A stretch of DNA of 64,000 nucleotides, from positions 30,069,939 through 30,133,938 of the forward strand of contig NC_073305.1 of the NCBI RefSeq assembly GCF_027595985.1, in the 5' to 3' direction. Positions 1 to 12,089 of this stretch are shown here, in pieces (position 1 is the first letter of the stretch; each line of letters opens with the position of its first letter). This DNA comes from Sorex araneus. Its lineage: Eukaryota > Chordata > Mammalia > Eulipotyphla > Soricidae. The notes beneath the pieces were generated by a model that saw only the letters and a program-made list of their open reading frames with translations, was not told the DNA's origin and did not search any database. The position numbers and the translations under genes are program-made.

Positions 1-454
1 ATCACATGGCCTTTCCCACTGGCAGAGTTAGGGCAATTGCATTCTTATGCAGCTGAATTTCTCTAGGGTAGGAATACCAAGACAGTCCAGAAGAAATTCT
101 CATTTATGACATAGTCTTGGAAGTCACTGATCACTCCCACTATATTGAACCAAGCAGTTTTATAGTTCCACACAATAGGATAGAATATCTCTTCTCCATG
201 GGAGGAATAACAACTAATTTGCAGCAATGCTTTAAAATAGCCAAAGGAACTTTACAGTATGTAGGTCTGTTTTGCTTCTGTGAAATAAGACTGCACTATT
301 TCTTAGGCTCCTTTCATACTTAAGGCCTTGGAGTACTTTCCTTTATTTTACCGTATCAAAGTTATGTGACATATCCTATTAGGGAGAAAAATATTTAGTT
401 TAGATAGCTTTCCAATTCTTTTTGTGCGTTGCTGTGTGTTTGTGTGTGATTTAG
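1..454. other. No recognised feature
   Basis: AT-rich unique-looking sequence. The one short open frame (117-323) has no family features. Confidence 0.5.
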
Positions 455-607
455 GAGTCACATCCAGTGGCATTCAGGGACTACTAGCTCTGTTGTTGAG
501 GGTATCACTCCCAGCAGTACTCAGGAGACCATGCCATATCATGGATTGAACCCAGACGTCTTGAATGCAAGGAATATTCTCAGCCTGCTGAAGTTTCTTG
601 TCCAGTC
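455..607 (-). mobile_element. SINE-1 (SOR-type), diverged
   Basis: Antisense copy: the 3' body (gagtcacatccagtggcattcagg) comes first on the plus strand and the degraded tRNA-like head last. The B box is recognisable as attgaaccc. Borders are approximate. Confidence 0.75.
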
Positions 608-818
608 TTCCAATCCTCACATGTTTTTATTGTTTTTTCTCTTTGTATTCTGTGTTGGTTGTGTACCTGTGTGTATGCATGTGATGAATGCAATAGTTCA
701 CTAGTTCATAATTCTTCTCTCACAATTAAACTAGAAGGATATTCTGGAATCTTTTTTTGAATAGGCATTAATAGCCACTATAACTAAATATGCTATGCCT
801 CAGTAAAAATTAATATAT

Positions 819-1011
819 GGTGCTGGAAAGATAGGACAAGGGATAAGGCATTTGCCTTCATATAGTCAACCCAGGTTGGATCCCTGGCATCATATATGGT
901 CCCCTGAAAACTACCAGGAGTAATCCCTAAGCATAAGGCATAAGCCAGAAGCAAACCCTGACCAACACTGGTGGGTATGGCCCCCTAAACAAACAAACAA
1001 ACAAACAAAAG
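819..1011 (+). mobile_element. SINE-1 with (CAAA)n tail
   Basis: Head tggtgctggaaagatagga, B box caggttggatcc, then the middle motif catatatggtcccctgaaaac and the 3' body. The tail is five to six CAAA units rather than plain A. Confidence 0.85.
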
Positions 1012-1185
1012 ACAATCGGATTAGATTGTAATTGTTATAGAATTCATAAATTCAAGTGTGCAAAACATGCTATAACTTTATTTTCTATACAACTATTAGT
1101 TTTGAGTCTGAATCCTCCTGCCCAGTGTGTTAAGAAATTTGGCCTCTTATTCTTAGCGCTACCTTCTTCACTAATTTCTGAGATT

Positions 1186-1476
1186 CTACATTTTTTGATA
1201 ACTTAGTGAGAACATCAGATACAGTGTTGGAAAATTCTGGTTCTCAGTTACCAGTGAAATCTGATTTCCCCTGTAATGCTCAGTGGTCAAGCTGCTTGAT
1301 TGGTTAAGATGTGTCTCTTCTATTTCCATTGTTTCGTTTAGCTCCCTAAACATCCTCAGTAGCTCCTTTCTAAATTCCTTGTCAGAGAGGTTGTATAGCA
1401 CTTCATTGCTGTTGATGTCTTCTGGGCTAGCCTCTTCAACAAGTAAGCTTGGTGGGGATCTGTGTTGCTTTACCAT
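1186..1476 (-). pseudogene. L1 ORF1-like N-terminal fragment
   Basis: Open frame of 96 codons starting at ATG 1476-1474. The segment around residues 24-50 (EVLYNLSDKEFRKELLRMFR, then ELNETM) resembles the start of the coiled coil in mammalian L1 ORF1 proteins. After about residue 60 the similarity is lost. The frame runs across the left copy of a 16-bp direct repeat at 1306-1321, so its C-terminal part may be host sequence and its N-terminal part inserted sequence. ORF1p would be the RNA-binding chaperone of the L1 particle. This fragment lacks the RRM and C-terminal domains and is not functional. The ORF1 assignment is by resemblance only. Confidence 0.5.
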
Positions 1477-2132
1477 TGTGACCTATGTGGCTCAGCCCTT
1501 CATACTCACTTATATTATTCTGTTTATGATGCAATATTAATTTCGGTGGGCTTAATGAGATATTGGCTAATGTGTTTCTGTTGGTTAAGCTAACCTGGTG
1601 AAAGTTCTAGCTAAAAGGGTAACTTCTGGTTCTTGTGGAATATGGAGGGAAGAGAAAAACTCGAGGGACTGCACTCATTTGTGGAGTGTAGGGTAGCATC
1701 ACATGAGGCTGACACCCAAGGACCGTAGATACGAGGGCCAGGGGGATTGCCCCATAGCTGGAAGCCTGCTTCATGAGCAGAGGGAAGAAGGCAGATGGAA
1801 TAGAGAAGGGATCACTAAGAAAATGATGGCTGAAGAAACCAGTTGGGATGGTAGATGCATGCCGAAAGTAGATAATGGACCAAACATGATGACCTCTCAG
1901 TGTTTGTGTTGTGAGCCATAATGCCCAAAAGTAGAGAGAGAGTATGGGGAATACTGTCTGCCATGGAAGTAGTGGGAGGGTGGGAAGGGGGGGTATACCT
2001 GGGATATTGGTGGTGGGGAATGTGCACGGGTAGAGGGATGGGTGTTTGATCATTGTGAGATTGTAACCCAAACATGAAAGCTTGTAACTATCTCACGGTG
2101 ATTCAGTAAAATTTAAAAATTTTTTTAAAAAA
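1322..2132 (+). mobile_element. L1 3' end insertion with 16-bp TSD and possible 5' inversion
   Basis: The right part (from about 1780) is a plus-strand L1 3'UTR tail ending gtaactatctcacggtgatt plus an A/T-rich tail. The 16-mer aagatgtgtctcttct occurs at 1306-1321 and again at 2133-2148, directly after the tail, as expected of a target-site duplication. That places 1322 to about 1600, which reads as minus-strand ORF1-like sequence, inside the insertion. Twin priming would explain this. Confidence 0.6.
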
Positions 2133-3057
2133 AAGATGTGTCTCTTCTCTGGCTCCTTGCCTTGTTGGTATTTTCCTTGGAAGATTTGAGTTCCTCGGCC
2201 AAGATATGCTTCCTGGTATACCATGAACTACTTCTTTAATTCCTATGGTATCTGTACCTCCCAGTGTGAATAGAATGACCAGAGGGGCTCTGCTCCAGAC
2301 ATCACCATGACCCTCATCAGTTCTAAGGATTCTAAACCTTCACATTTCCCTTTGCCCAGACTCTGTTTCTACCTTTCTCAGTAGGTTTGAATAACCTATC
2401 ACCTTGGAGCCTGAATTATCAGGAAACAAATAACTATTCACCTAATCTGAATTTTTTTCCATTACAAGGAAATATTTGCATTTCATCTTCCTAGTGCTTC
2501 AAAGAAAGGAAGAACTATATGAATACTTCTCCGTAGTTAGAATGAAGGTTTATATCCTGCCACAAAAGAATACATCAGATTCATTTTTATGCATTGCATA
2601 TCCTTTAGCAATAAAGATTCACACTTTCACCTGATGCTTTCCCTGAGCTTGTGTTCAACTACTTCCTAAGACCCCTGGGTCTATGGATGAGCAGTCTTTT
2701 TCACAGCTGGCAGCATTTTTAAAAACAGTAAAAAGAAAACAAAATGATAGACTTAATGCTTATTGTAGAAATAAGAATATAGGTCCATAACTTCTTAATT
2801 GCTATTTCAGTATAAAGGCTCTGAAAACTCTAAATTTCAAAACTCATTTGGATTCCAAATTTGATATGAGGTACCTTATACTCATTATTATATTATTTAA
2901 ATATTTTATATAAAAATAGTTGTATATATTTGGTTATAGAAATCACCCATACTGTGCTTTAGGATATTACATAATATGTCTTACTATCTCTCTAAAATAT
3001 CCAAATGTCTAGATTTTATAGTCTATATGACTTTTGATATTTTTGTAGAGAGCATAA

Positions 3058-3116
3058 TAAACATATATATACACATGTATATGTGTATGTATGTGTGTAT
3101 GTGTACATATATATCG
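3058..3116. repeat. Mixed TA/TG microsatellite
   Basis: Alternating acatatatatacacatgtat and tgtatgtatgtgtgtatgtg purine-pyrimidine steps, about 59 bp, imperfect. Confidence 0.8.
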
Positions 3117-4882
3117 GTATGATTTTTATTCCTGCTATTTCAACATATGTTCATTCATTGACCTAATCTGATGGGTGGGATATGATGAGTTCAAGGTAAG
3201 GTTATGAGACTAAAACCTTATAAAATGAAATTTTTGAATTCTCTGCTTTGGTTTTATATATTTATTTATGTATAAGTACTAGAGATAGAATCCAGGTCTC
3301 ATGCACGCAAGTCTTATACTTGACCATTGAGTCACATTCTTGAACCCATTTTTGAATTTTGAAAGTTTGTGGCAGACTCAAATCATGAGAAACGGTCATC
3401 TCAGTAACACACTTTGTGTTATCATACTACTGGACTACTCAAAATGTATGCAGAATAAGAAGACAACACAAAGATAATATGATGAGGGAAGATAGGCTGG
3501 CACTGGGGACCACAGTGCTACAGGTCTGCAGATAATGTTGACTGAAGTCCAATGATAATTCTCCATTAGCATGGCACTTTTTGTTGTTCCCATCACAATA
3601 ACAAAGATACTAGATTAGACACTCTAGAACCTTTAGGTCCTACTCAAGCAAACTCACATCTTAGTTGTATACTACAGAAGGTCTAGTTCCACTGCCATTT
3701 TAGTGTCAATAAATTAATATTGGGGGTCAACAGGAACTGGTTCCCATGCCCAAGGGACTTATGAAGCTTCATCCATGGGAAACAAACCTAAGTCAATCTT
3801 TCCAAGCATGATCAGACTCTTGGGTATTTATAACTTCCAATAACTAGAAGCAAAGGAAGCTGACAGTCTATCTAACCTCACCAGCAAGGCTTGATGAAAG
3901 TAAATCTCACATTTCCACAAAACATTACATAACTTATTCTAAAACTGCAAAGAAACTCCAAATCTCTCTCTTGAGGGTCAGTCCCCATACTTTGTATTTG
4001 AGACAAAAAAAACATAAGCAGTAGTCTGAACATAGTAGATACCCAGACACTATTTTAGAAGCAGACCTCGCATTCTATTCTAAAGTCTCACACTTGTAGA
4101 CCTACTGGATTCTACTAGGAAGATAGAATCTTTGTAATATTTTTAGCCTTTGTACATATCCTGAATACCAATGATTTTACCATTGACCATTTTTTTTGCA
4201 TATACTTTGTGATAACAAAATCTCTGCTATGGACAAATGGATATAGTTATAATATTTGTAATTACATTCTCTGGAGTGTGACTTTTCATTATACAAGAAG
4301 TCAGCATCCTGATAATTATAAATTTGAGATTGGGTCATACAAGTACACACTGCAATTCACTAATTGAGGTTCTGTGTAGACTAACCCCTTTCAAGTTCCT
4401 GAGCCACTCACAAGTCCGTCAAGTTGGAAGGACTTGTGATATGTAGGAAAGTAGTGGTGGTATGCTTAGCTGATGTCTTTAAACTTCTACACTTGGAATT
4501 GTTTGGGATTGAACAGAATGTAGCTGAAGGTCTCTCCTTCCAAACTTGAGAAAAAAAACCCTGCTTAGGAACAGAACTGGTTTTGTTAAAATGCTTTTTT
4601 TAACTTTAGTTTCCTGGTGGAGTACGCAGAGTCAGGATTACCGCAAGTAACGTCTCTGCTGTTGGCACACATAGTAGAGGAAAAAGTGGTTAATGTAGGC
4701 AATACCTTGTGGTTTTGTTTAATGAGACAAACATTATGTTAACAACAGATATATGATGTTAGGAAATTAAATCATTCATGCGCCAGTATTGTGTAAAGAA
4801 AGCACATCACCCACATGTAGTGAACTTTCACTTAAGAAACACTAAATGTGATTTCTTCAAATGTGAATAGCAAGTTTAAGTG

Positions 4883-4932
4883 CAAATATTGAACATTCAA
4901 AAAGTTCAAACTCAAATATTGAACATTCAAAA
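4883..4932. repeat. 30-bp-period tandem duplication
   Basis: The 20-mer caaatattgaacattcaaaa is present exactly at 4883-4902 and 4913-4932. Confidence 0.9.
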
Positions 4933-5435
4933 TTTTAAGTTAAATTCAAAATTTTGTTTCATTAATCACAGAGGTGATTAAGTAAATTACAGAGAGAAGA
5001 AATCATGTAGAGAAATTAACATAGACTTATATGAGAGGTATAATTTTAAGTTGAAAAGAATTATTAAAAACATAGAATATCTACCTGCTTTTTAAAAATT
5101 TTATCACAATAATGTGTCTCACTAATTATCTCATTCTTGTTTTGATCTCTGTTAGATTGTTTCCCAATTTTCAGCATTTGGAATATTTCTGTAATTAAAA
5201 TTTTAGTGTAAGTAATATTTATGTTTATCCTTATTAGATTAACTGCCAGAAGTTATTAATAGTTTTATAGTTCTTGTCATCTCTACCAGTTGATACCAGC
5301 TCAACTACCTGAGATAGAATTCCATTGTCCCCTGACTTCCTACCATTATTCCTTCTAAGTTTCTTCATCTCAGCCCTACATAACTCATAATCCCAACCTG
5401 AGAGTAAGGTAAATTTTGTGGGAATAAGAATTCTG

Positions 5436-5614
5436 TAGTCAGGGAGTGATAATACAGTGGATAAGGTGCTTGCCTTGCATGCAGCCAACCTCGGTTCCAT
5501 TCCCAGCATCCCATCTGGTCTCCTGAGCACTACCAGGAATAATGCAGAGCCAGGACTAACCCCTGAGCACTGCCACTGTGACCCTAAAGCAGAAACAAAC
5601 AAACAAGCAAAGAA
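5436..5614 (+). mobile_element. SINE-1
   Basis: Head ggagtgataatacagtggat with A box, a degraded B box (ggttccattccc), the catctggtctcctgagcac middle, and a tail with AAAC units. It forms an inverted pair with the SINE 58 bp to its right. Confidence 0.85.
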
Positions 5615-5671
5615 TTCTGCAATCTGCTCAGATTACTACCCCTGAATAGATGTTGAATTGCTTAGGGTTCT

Positions 5672-5842
5672 GTTTTTGTTTTGTTTGGGGGCCACACCCT
5701 GCGATGATCAGGGTTTAGTCTCAGCTCTGCACACAGGAATTACTGTTGGTGGTGCTCAGGGGACCAGGTGGGGTGCGGGGATCCAACCCAGGTCAGCAGC
5801 ATGCAAGTCAAGTGCCCTAATCACTGTCTCTCCAGCTTCAGT
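5672..5842 (-). mobile_element. SINE-1, antisense
   Basis: Plus-strand order: gggggccacaccctgcgatg, then ggtggtgctcaggggacc, then the antisense B box gatccaaccc and the head at tctctccagc. Confidence 0.85.
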
Positions 5843-6990
5843 GTGTTTGTTTTTTTAACCTCAATCCTTGTCATTGGCTTTGGACAGTGAGTACCTGAAC
5901 TTAGATTTTGCAACATAGAAACCCAATAGGGGTGCCTTCATTTTTTATGTTTTGGATTTGAAAGCATCCATCTAGCTCACAATTCTCCTCTCTGTTGCCA
6001 GGAAACATTACGCTCAGCTTCAGAAATTGTGCAGGGCCTACTAGTCTGTGCATGCCTAATTGAGATCTGCAGGAGCAAAAGAGTTTACATGTAGTATATG
6101 CCTAGAGAAGAGCAATAGCACAAGGTCTAAGATGTCAGAATGGCTGGTTTCTGCCACCCCAGGAAGGCCCTACTGAGGGCAGTTCATGGAAATGCCAGGA
6201 TAGCTAGGATCCCTCCCCCTACACACCCCACCTTGCTGAGAGAACTTGCTTCATCTAAAAGCTTGAATATATTGTCCTGAAAAATTCATAGGCTCGGTAG
6301 TGTTGGTAGTGTTTTCACTTGAGAGAAGTTCTCAGGAATTCACCACTTGGGCTTCTTGATGGATGAAGGGCTCGGTCTAGTCCTCATTCTATTGTAGAAT
6401 TACTTGCCAACATTTAAAATTTCTCCTCAAAGATAAAAGAACATGAAACCGTTTTTATTAAATAAACAATAAATGAAAACATGGAGTGCACCTCAGGCAA
6501 TATGCTAAGAAGATTATGATGACAGGGAAAAAAATTCATTCTTTGATAGAGCAAAGTAGACACAACCCGTTCCATACACAATAATTATCTTTACCACAAA
6601 AGGAGAAATAAAACGTCATATAAGGTGAATAGTAAGTTACAACTGGGAACCAGGCTTATAGGCTAAAACTCTCACAAATACAGGGAAATAAGGATTCAGC
6701 CTGTTAATTTTGCATTTCAACAAAATAGACCCCACATCCTGGAGAAAGAAAATAGAATGCAAATTCCTGGGATTAAAAAACAGCAAGCAATTCATTTAAC
6801 TTTCAAAAGATTTAACATTTATACTTTAACATATGCAAAATAAATGAGCTTCAATAACTATTGCATATATTATGCAGAAATGAATTAAAAGTCATTCATA
6901 AACATAACTGAAAATATATAAAATTATAAAGCTGAAATGAACAAAATTAAGAGAACAATTTGTGTGACAAGTCAGGCAACTGTTTTTTTT
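5843..6990. other. No recognised feature
   Basis: Unique-looking, becoming A-rich to the right. It may include undetected upstream sequence of the L1 fossil that follows. Confidence 0.4.
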
Positions 6991-6994
6991 TTCT

Positions 6995-7440
6995 AAGATC
7001 TGATGCAAACACTTGAATCATACAAGAAAATTTGATAAATATTAGTTGGCTCTGTTTGAGAAACTTCTGTTTAATGAAAAATATTAGTTAAAGAATGAAA
7101 ACTATTTCTACATGTTGAGAAAAAATATGTGCAAATAATCTACCTGACAAAGGGCTTATAATTGATAAAGAACATTTAAAAATGAATAACAGGACAAAAC
7201 AAACACTTTATAAAATGGGCACAAAAGTTTAATAGGAAATTACCAAATAAAATAAATGGATTACAATAAAACATAAAAAATACTGAGATATTTTAATTAG
7301 TAGAGGAAACTAAATTAAAGCTATAATGAGGCATCACTCCACAAGTACTAGTGTAGTTCACTGAAGTGAATTAGAAAATGCCACCGGAGTACATCACTTT
7401 GACACAGGAACAATTTGGGGCTAAAGGCAAGTAAGAAATA
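6995..7440 (+). mobile_element. Old L1 ORF2 fragment (L1M-like)
   Basis: The stretch tgtgcaaataatctacctga, caaagggcttataattgata and ataaaatgggcacaaaag, followed by a region ending aagctataatgaggcatcac, follows the well-known L1 ORF2 nucleotide pattern (gcaaatcatatatctgacaa ... aaaatgggcaga ... acaatgagatatcacc). Many indels; not coding. Borders are approximate. Confidence 0.65.
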
Positions 7441-7656
7441 ACAAATTCAGAACGGGTTCCAAGCCCTCTGTTCCTAAAAGCAGACCATACTTTTCCTTTA
7501 GAGACAGAACTATGGCCAGAGATGACTTGATTTTGCCTATTAAATCCATATTATGCATTTGATCACCATTTATTCACCCACTATAGGAATCCCCTATTCT
7601 CTTTCTTCTTTATTTACCCCTCCATGCTTTATCACTTTTGTTAAAAAGCCATGTAA

Positions 7657-7803
7657 AGGCCAGAGTGATAGGACAGTGGGGAGGGCGTTTGCCTTGCACA
7701 TGGCATCCCATATGGTCCCCCAAGCACCGCCAGGAGTTATTCCTGAGTGCAGAGCCACGAGTAAGTCCTGAGCATAGCTGGGTGTTGCCCAAAAAGAAAA
7801 AAT
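7657..7803 (+). mobile_element. SINE-1 lacking its B-box segment
   Basis: The head (ggccagagtgataggacagt and ggggagggcgtttgcc) runs straight from ttgcacatgg into catcccatatggtccccc. The roughly 20 nt containing the B box are absent. The body and a tail ending aaaaagaaaaaa are otherwise intact. Confidence 0.85.
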
Positions 7804-7806
7804 ATA

Positions 7807-8046
7807 TATAGCACAATGGATAGGGTGTTTGCCTTGCACAAGACCCACCCGGGTTCAATTCCTTCATCCCTCTCGGAGAGCCCGCAAGCTACCAAGAGTA
7901 TCCCGCCCACAGGGCAGAGTCTGGCAAGCTAACCGTGGTGTATTTGATATGCCAAAAACAGTAACAAGTCTCACAATGGAGACATTACTGGTGCCCGCTC
8001 GAGCAAATCGATGAACAATGGGACAGCAGTGCTACGACAGTGCTAC
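7807..8046 (+). mobile_element. SINE-2, short subfamily, with tRNA-like head
   Basis: A box agcacaatggatagggtg and B box gggttcaattcc are shared with SINE-1. The body is different (ctctcggagagcccgcaagc, tatttgatatgccaaaaaca, gagacattactggtgcccgc). The tail contains CAGTG units (gacagcagtgctacgacagt). It abuts the SINE-1 copy on its left. Confidence 0.85.
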
Positions 8047-9831
8047 CGTCCTACAAGCTCCTATATTTAACTGTCTCTCTGGGCTTTTCACTTCTTCTGT
8101 AGGCCTCTGCATACATGTCAAACAATTTTGTCCGCTACACCTCCTATTAAACCGCATTTGTCAGTTTACTTCAAAGATGCCACATACCCAATCTAAGCCA
8201 GTAAATAAAGTTTTGTTTTTGTTTTTGGGCCAGACTTAAAAGTGCTCTGTAGAACAACTAGGATCAAACTTGGTGCATGAGAGAGTCATCTGGGACCAAA
8301 CTCATGATCTCACACATGGAAGGCAGGCATATTAAACAATTCAGCCACCCACCCCCTACCCTACGTTCCTGAAAAGGAATCCTACTAAAGACTCACCAAA
8401 AATTTAGCTTCATAGCCATCAGCTATCAAAGATTGGGGATGAAGACCTTGATCTTATATCAAAAATGATTAGATACCAAAGGTGGGAGTTCCTATTTACA
8501 CCTAGATACCAGGATTGTTGTTTAAATTGAACTTGACAGTGGTGAAACATAGAAGTTCAAAATCAAACTCTGTTCAAGAAAAAAATTTAAGAGTCTAGAA
8601 TTTGACCAGGAAGGACTCTTCTCTGTTTATAACCACATTAGAATATACACACTGACAAATAAATCTGACAGTATTATAATTGAATGACTTCCTAAAAGGT
8701 ATGTGTTTGTATATAAGGAACCTGACCTCAGTTCTTGATAATATTTTTGAGTAGATAAAGTATGGGAAAGAAAAAAAGAGGTGTTCACAATAATCTGAGA
8801 GTAACTGGTTTTAAAGGGATAGTTTAGTAGTTCAAAAATAAATGTATGTTTATAAGAGATTGACAAATGTATATATAGTGTAGATCAGTACAGCCATACT
8901 TTTTACCACTGAGAAGTTATAAATAAGCAGCATGTTGTGGATATTTCTCATTTAATTACCAATCATGCTGATATATCTATAAAGCATCTGAGATACCCAT
9001 TGTAACTTGAACTAGTTAAATTTGATGCACCATCTCACAACTGTGGTACACTCAGGTGAATTCTTCGTTAGGAAGGAAATTGATATTTAATCCGTCTAAA
9101 TCTATACTATGCTTGATTCTTGTCATCAACTACTGCTAAATGTTTTTCCCTTATTTTCAAGGCTCAATGGTTACTTTCACGGAAAAGACAGAAAAGAGAT
9201 TTCAGGGACAATTGATCTTCAATTAAGGAAAGTTTCAGTAAGCACTCAGAATGGGATTCAGAGTCACCCAGACACGTTCCTCTTCTTTTAAATTCAGCAA
9301 ATTCTTAATGAACATTCACTGAATATTGTAATTTTGAAAATAATAACCAAAGATTGCCTATTTAAATACGATCAAGCCAAAATCATGAATTTATTCCATC
9401 ATTATTGCAGACAATAATACACAATTAGTATGGAATTTGAGATTAGCACAAATGCCAATTATAGGTTTCTAGTTGTCAGGTACTTTTTTAGAAGACAGCA
9501 TTTTAGAAAATGGTAACTATTTTTCTTCCATTTTTCTTTGTTGATTGTTTGCATTTATCAATTTTATGAACTGTATTATGTCCATATTATTGTAAGTTAC
9601 TGGTCCAAAATCAGACTCACCCTCTTCCTTACCAGACTAGCTCCTCTTCAAATCTCCATGGCACAACTACATATCCATTTATCCAGAATCAGACTGGCAT
9701 TAATATTCCACAAAAAGACATTTGTTCTTAAAAGTGCACCCTGTCTTTGGCCCTTTGAATGGTATCTTTATACGTATACCACACATGCTGAGCTGAAGAC
9801 TTGAAAAAGTGAAACTCAAATATTATATAGT
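8047..9831. other. No confident feature
   Basis: Unique-looking AT-rich DNA. A weak antisense SINE-like patch lies at 8210-8350. Short open frames (8018-8239, 8627-8866, 9109-9291, 9538-9804) show no family motifs. Confidence 0.45.
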
Positions 9832-10007
9832 ATTCCGGCAAGCTACCCAGAGTATCCTGCCCACAGGGAAGAGCCTGGCAAGCTACCTGTGTTGTATTTG
9901 ATATGTCAAAAACAGTAACAACAAGCCTCACAATGGAGACGTTACTGGTGTCCACTCGAGCAAATCGATGAGCAACAGGATGACAGTGACAGTGCTACAG
10001 TGCTATT
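9832..10007 (+). mobile_element. SINE-2, short subfamily, 5'-truncated
   Basis: Starts in the body at ggcaagctacccagagtatc and runs through tttgatatgtcaaaaacagt to a gatgacagtgacagtgctac tail. The tRNA-like head is missing. Confidence 0.85.
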
Positions 10008-10737
10008 AAAGTCAGTAACTCTGATGTCAGTTTTTTAGAACTCTACTCTCCACAGCTCACACAGACATTGTTTACTCTCTTTTATCCCTCATCTATGCGA
10101 TCTGGATTTTATTTTTTAAGTACCATCATTTCAATGTTCTGTTCATGCTTTTTATAAAGTACAAGTATGGTGCTTAGAAAGCATTCCAATTAAAACCTCC
10201 TATTTTCTTTCTGGTCCAGAAAACCCAGACTACTTGCCAACACCTGACCAGCTTCTGGTTAAGATATCTAAGCCTTATAGTGACATAGGTTCAACCTATA
10301 TCCTAGCTTTAGTCAGCTACACAGACATTTGTAGACTGAGAGATTTTACTTTCATATACATATTTATTGAGGTTGTGTGCAGCATTTTATTACACAGGTT
10401 GATACAGGTAGAAGACTCTATGTTATAGCATAAATAAGGATTAGTCACAGGAGATTTTTTTCCCCTAGTAGTTTAGCTGTAGAGGGATGTGATTCAGGCC
10501 TATGTGCCTCTATCCTATGAATCATCTCCAATATCTATTCCTTAGTTCTTATTCTTCACATTGGAAAAAGTGATGCAGAAATTCCTACCTAGATTTCATC
10601 ATGTGACTATGACTGAAAGGGGCATCCAGAGTTTTCAAGTAATAGGGATTTTAAAACAAATTCTTATAACTGGCATATAGCATTAGGAGGAACACATGTG
10701 TACTTTGTTGGCTGATCAACTCTCTTTATTATTTTTA
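10008..10737. other. No recognised feature
   Basis: Unique-looking sequence with no repeat or coding signal that I can support. Confidence 0.45.
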
Positions 10738-11405
10738 AATTTTTTTTATTGAATCACCATGAAAAAAGTTACAAAGCTTTCAGTTTTGAGTCTCAAGCAT
10801 ACAATGATCAAACACCCATCCCTTCACCAGTGCACATGTTCCACCACCAAGAACCCCAGTATACCTCCCATCCCACCCACCCCCCTGCCTGTGTGGCTAA
10901 TGATTTTCACTTTACTCTCTTTTTGCTTTTATTACATTCAACATTTCAACAGAAAACTTACTGTTATTATTTGGAATTTTTCCCCAAAAATCAGACCTGC
11001 TGAAAAGGCATCATTTGATAATTTGTTTTCCATTGCTGAGAATGAAGAGCATATAAGATCGTGTGGTTTTGGATTCCTGGTATTTTAGTAATTAAGTCCA
11101 GAGAAATTTCTGCCAGAAGTTGCATCACTGCAAGTTTGTACCTCCGGTTAGTGGGCTCTATAAAATCATGGTCGCCATGCCACCACCAAAAGGAAAGGCC
11201 TAGAGAGGAAAACCTTCCCCCTCCCGTAGCAGCATGAGGCCGTAGCTCAGTTTACAGTCTAGAGGCATTTCTGCAAGAAGTCGCTGGGTGCCGAAAGTAG
11301 TTAGTAAGCCTCCGGGATCATGGTCTTTTAGAAGCAGAGGAGCCATTTATGTGCAGCCGCTCAGGGTTCTTTAGTATGAATGTAAAAGCCAAGCATGATG
11401 GTTGA
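10738..11405 (-). mobile_element. L1 3'UTR end, antisense
   Basis: Begins on the plus strand with the T-rich antisense tail and the shared terminus ttgaatcaccatg, then continues with the same 3'UTR as the 60.2-61.2 kb copy. Two partial copies of the 3'UTR unit seen there are visible, one ending in antisense gcatttctgcaagaag and one in aatttctgccagaagttg. Its right edge is approximate and no TSD was found. Confidence 0.75.
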
Positions 11406-11445
11406 ACAGTTCTTCACAAAGGAGGTTAGAAACCCTAAGCTTTGG

Positions 11446-11600
11446 TCTGGAGCAATAGTACAGTGAGTAGTGTGTTTGCCATGCATGTGGCTGACCTGGG
11501 TTCAATTGCCAGCACTACATATGGTCCCTAAGACTCCCAGTAATGACCTCTGAGGTCAAAGCCAGCTCTGAACACCATGAGTGAAGCCAAAAAACAGGGG
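11446..11600 (+). mobile_element. SINE-1
   Basis: Head tctggagcaatagtacagtg, B box gggttcaattgcc, middle catatggtccctaagactcc, short A/C tail. Confidence 0.85.
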
Positions 11601-11913
11601 GGTAGGGGAGATATCAAACTTTATCTTTAAACTTAAGGGTAAGAGTCAGTAAGGACTAAGTTGTAGTTCTGATCCTAGGAGGAGAAAATTTACCACTGCA
11701 GAGCAAAGTCTTAGAGATAATTTGGGAAACTGGTATATGGTTCTTGAGCACATTCAAATAAAATTTCAACTTGGACATTAACTTAGATTTAATATAAAAG
11801 CTATTTTTAGATTTAGCACAGTTTCCTCAATGTAGCAATGAAGTTCTTCTCTAAGAACAGAGTGGTGAGGAAGTAACCTCATGCAATAAAGTATCTATGC
11901 TTATCATCTTACC

Positions 11914-12089
11914 TACCTTTTTTTTTGGTGGGGGGGAATCACACCTGGAGACGCACAGGAGTGTATCCTGGCTCATGCACTCAGGAATTACTCCTGGCAG
12001 TGCTTAGGGGATCATATGGGATGCTGGGAATTGAACCCTGGTCGGCTGCTTGCAAAGCAAACACCCTATCCGCTGTGCTATTGCCTACC
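11914..12089 (-). mobile_element. SINE-1, antisense
   Basis: T-tract then aatcacacctggagacgcac, catgcactcaggaattactc, antisense B box gaattgaaccc, head ccgctgtgctattgcc. Fairly well preserved. Confidence 0.88.

Larger units (their letters stand above)
2149..5435. other. Mostly unique AT-rich sequence
   Basis: No gene seen. It holds a mixed TA/TG microsatellite (3058-3116), a weak antisense SINE-like stretch near 3270-3345, and a 30-bp tandem duplication at 4883-4932. The first 250 bases may continue the ORF1-like fossil on the minus strand but carry stops. Confidence 0.5.

Noticed and set aside
1607-2071. 154-codon minus-strand ORF
   Set aside because: Reads antisense through the L1 3'UTR tail. 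The same Pro/Ser-rich frame recurs at other copies (10.75, 36.65, 50.5 and 60.9 kb).
3480-3560. SINE-like words (ctggcactggggaccacagtg)
   Set aside because: No A box, B box or body in the right order.
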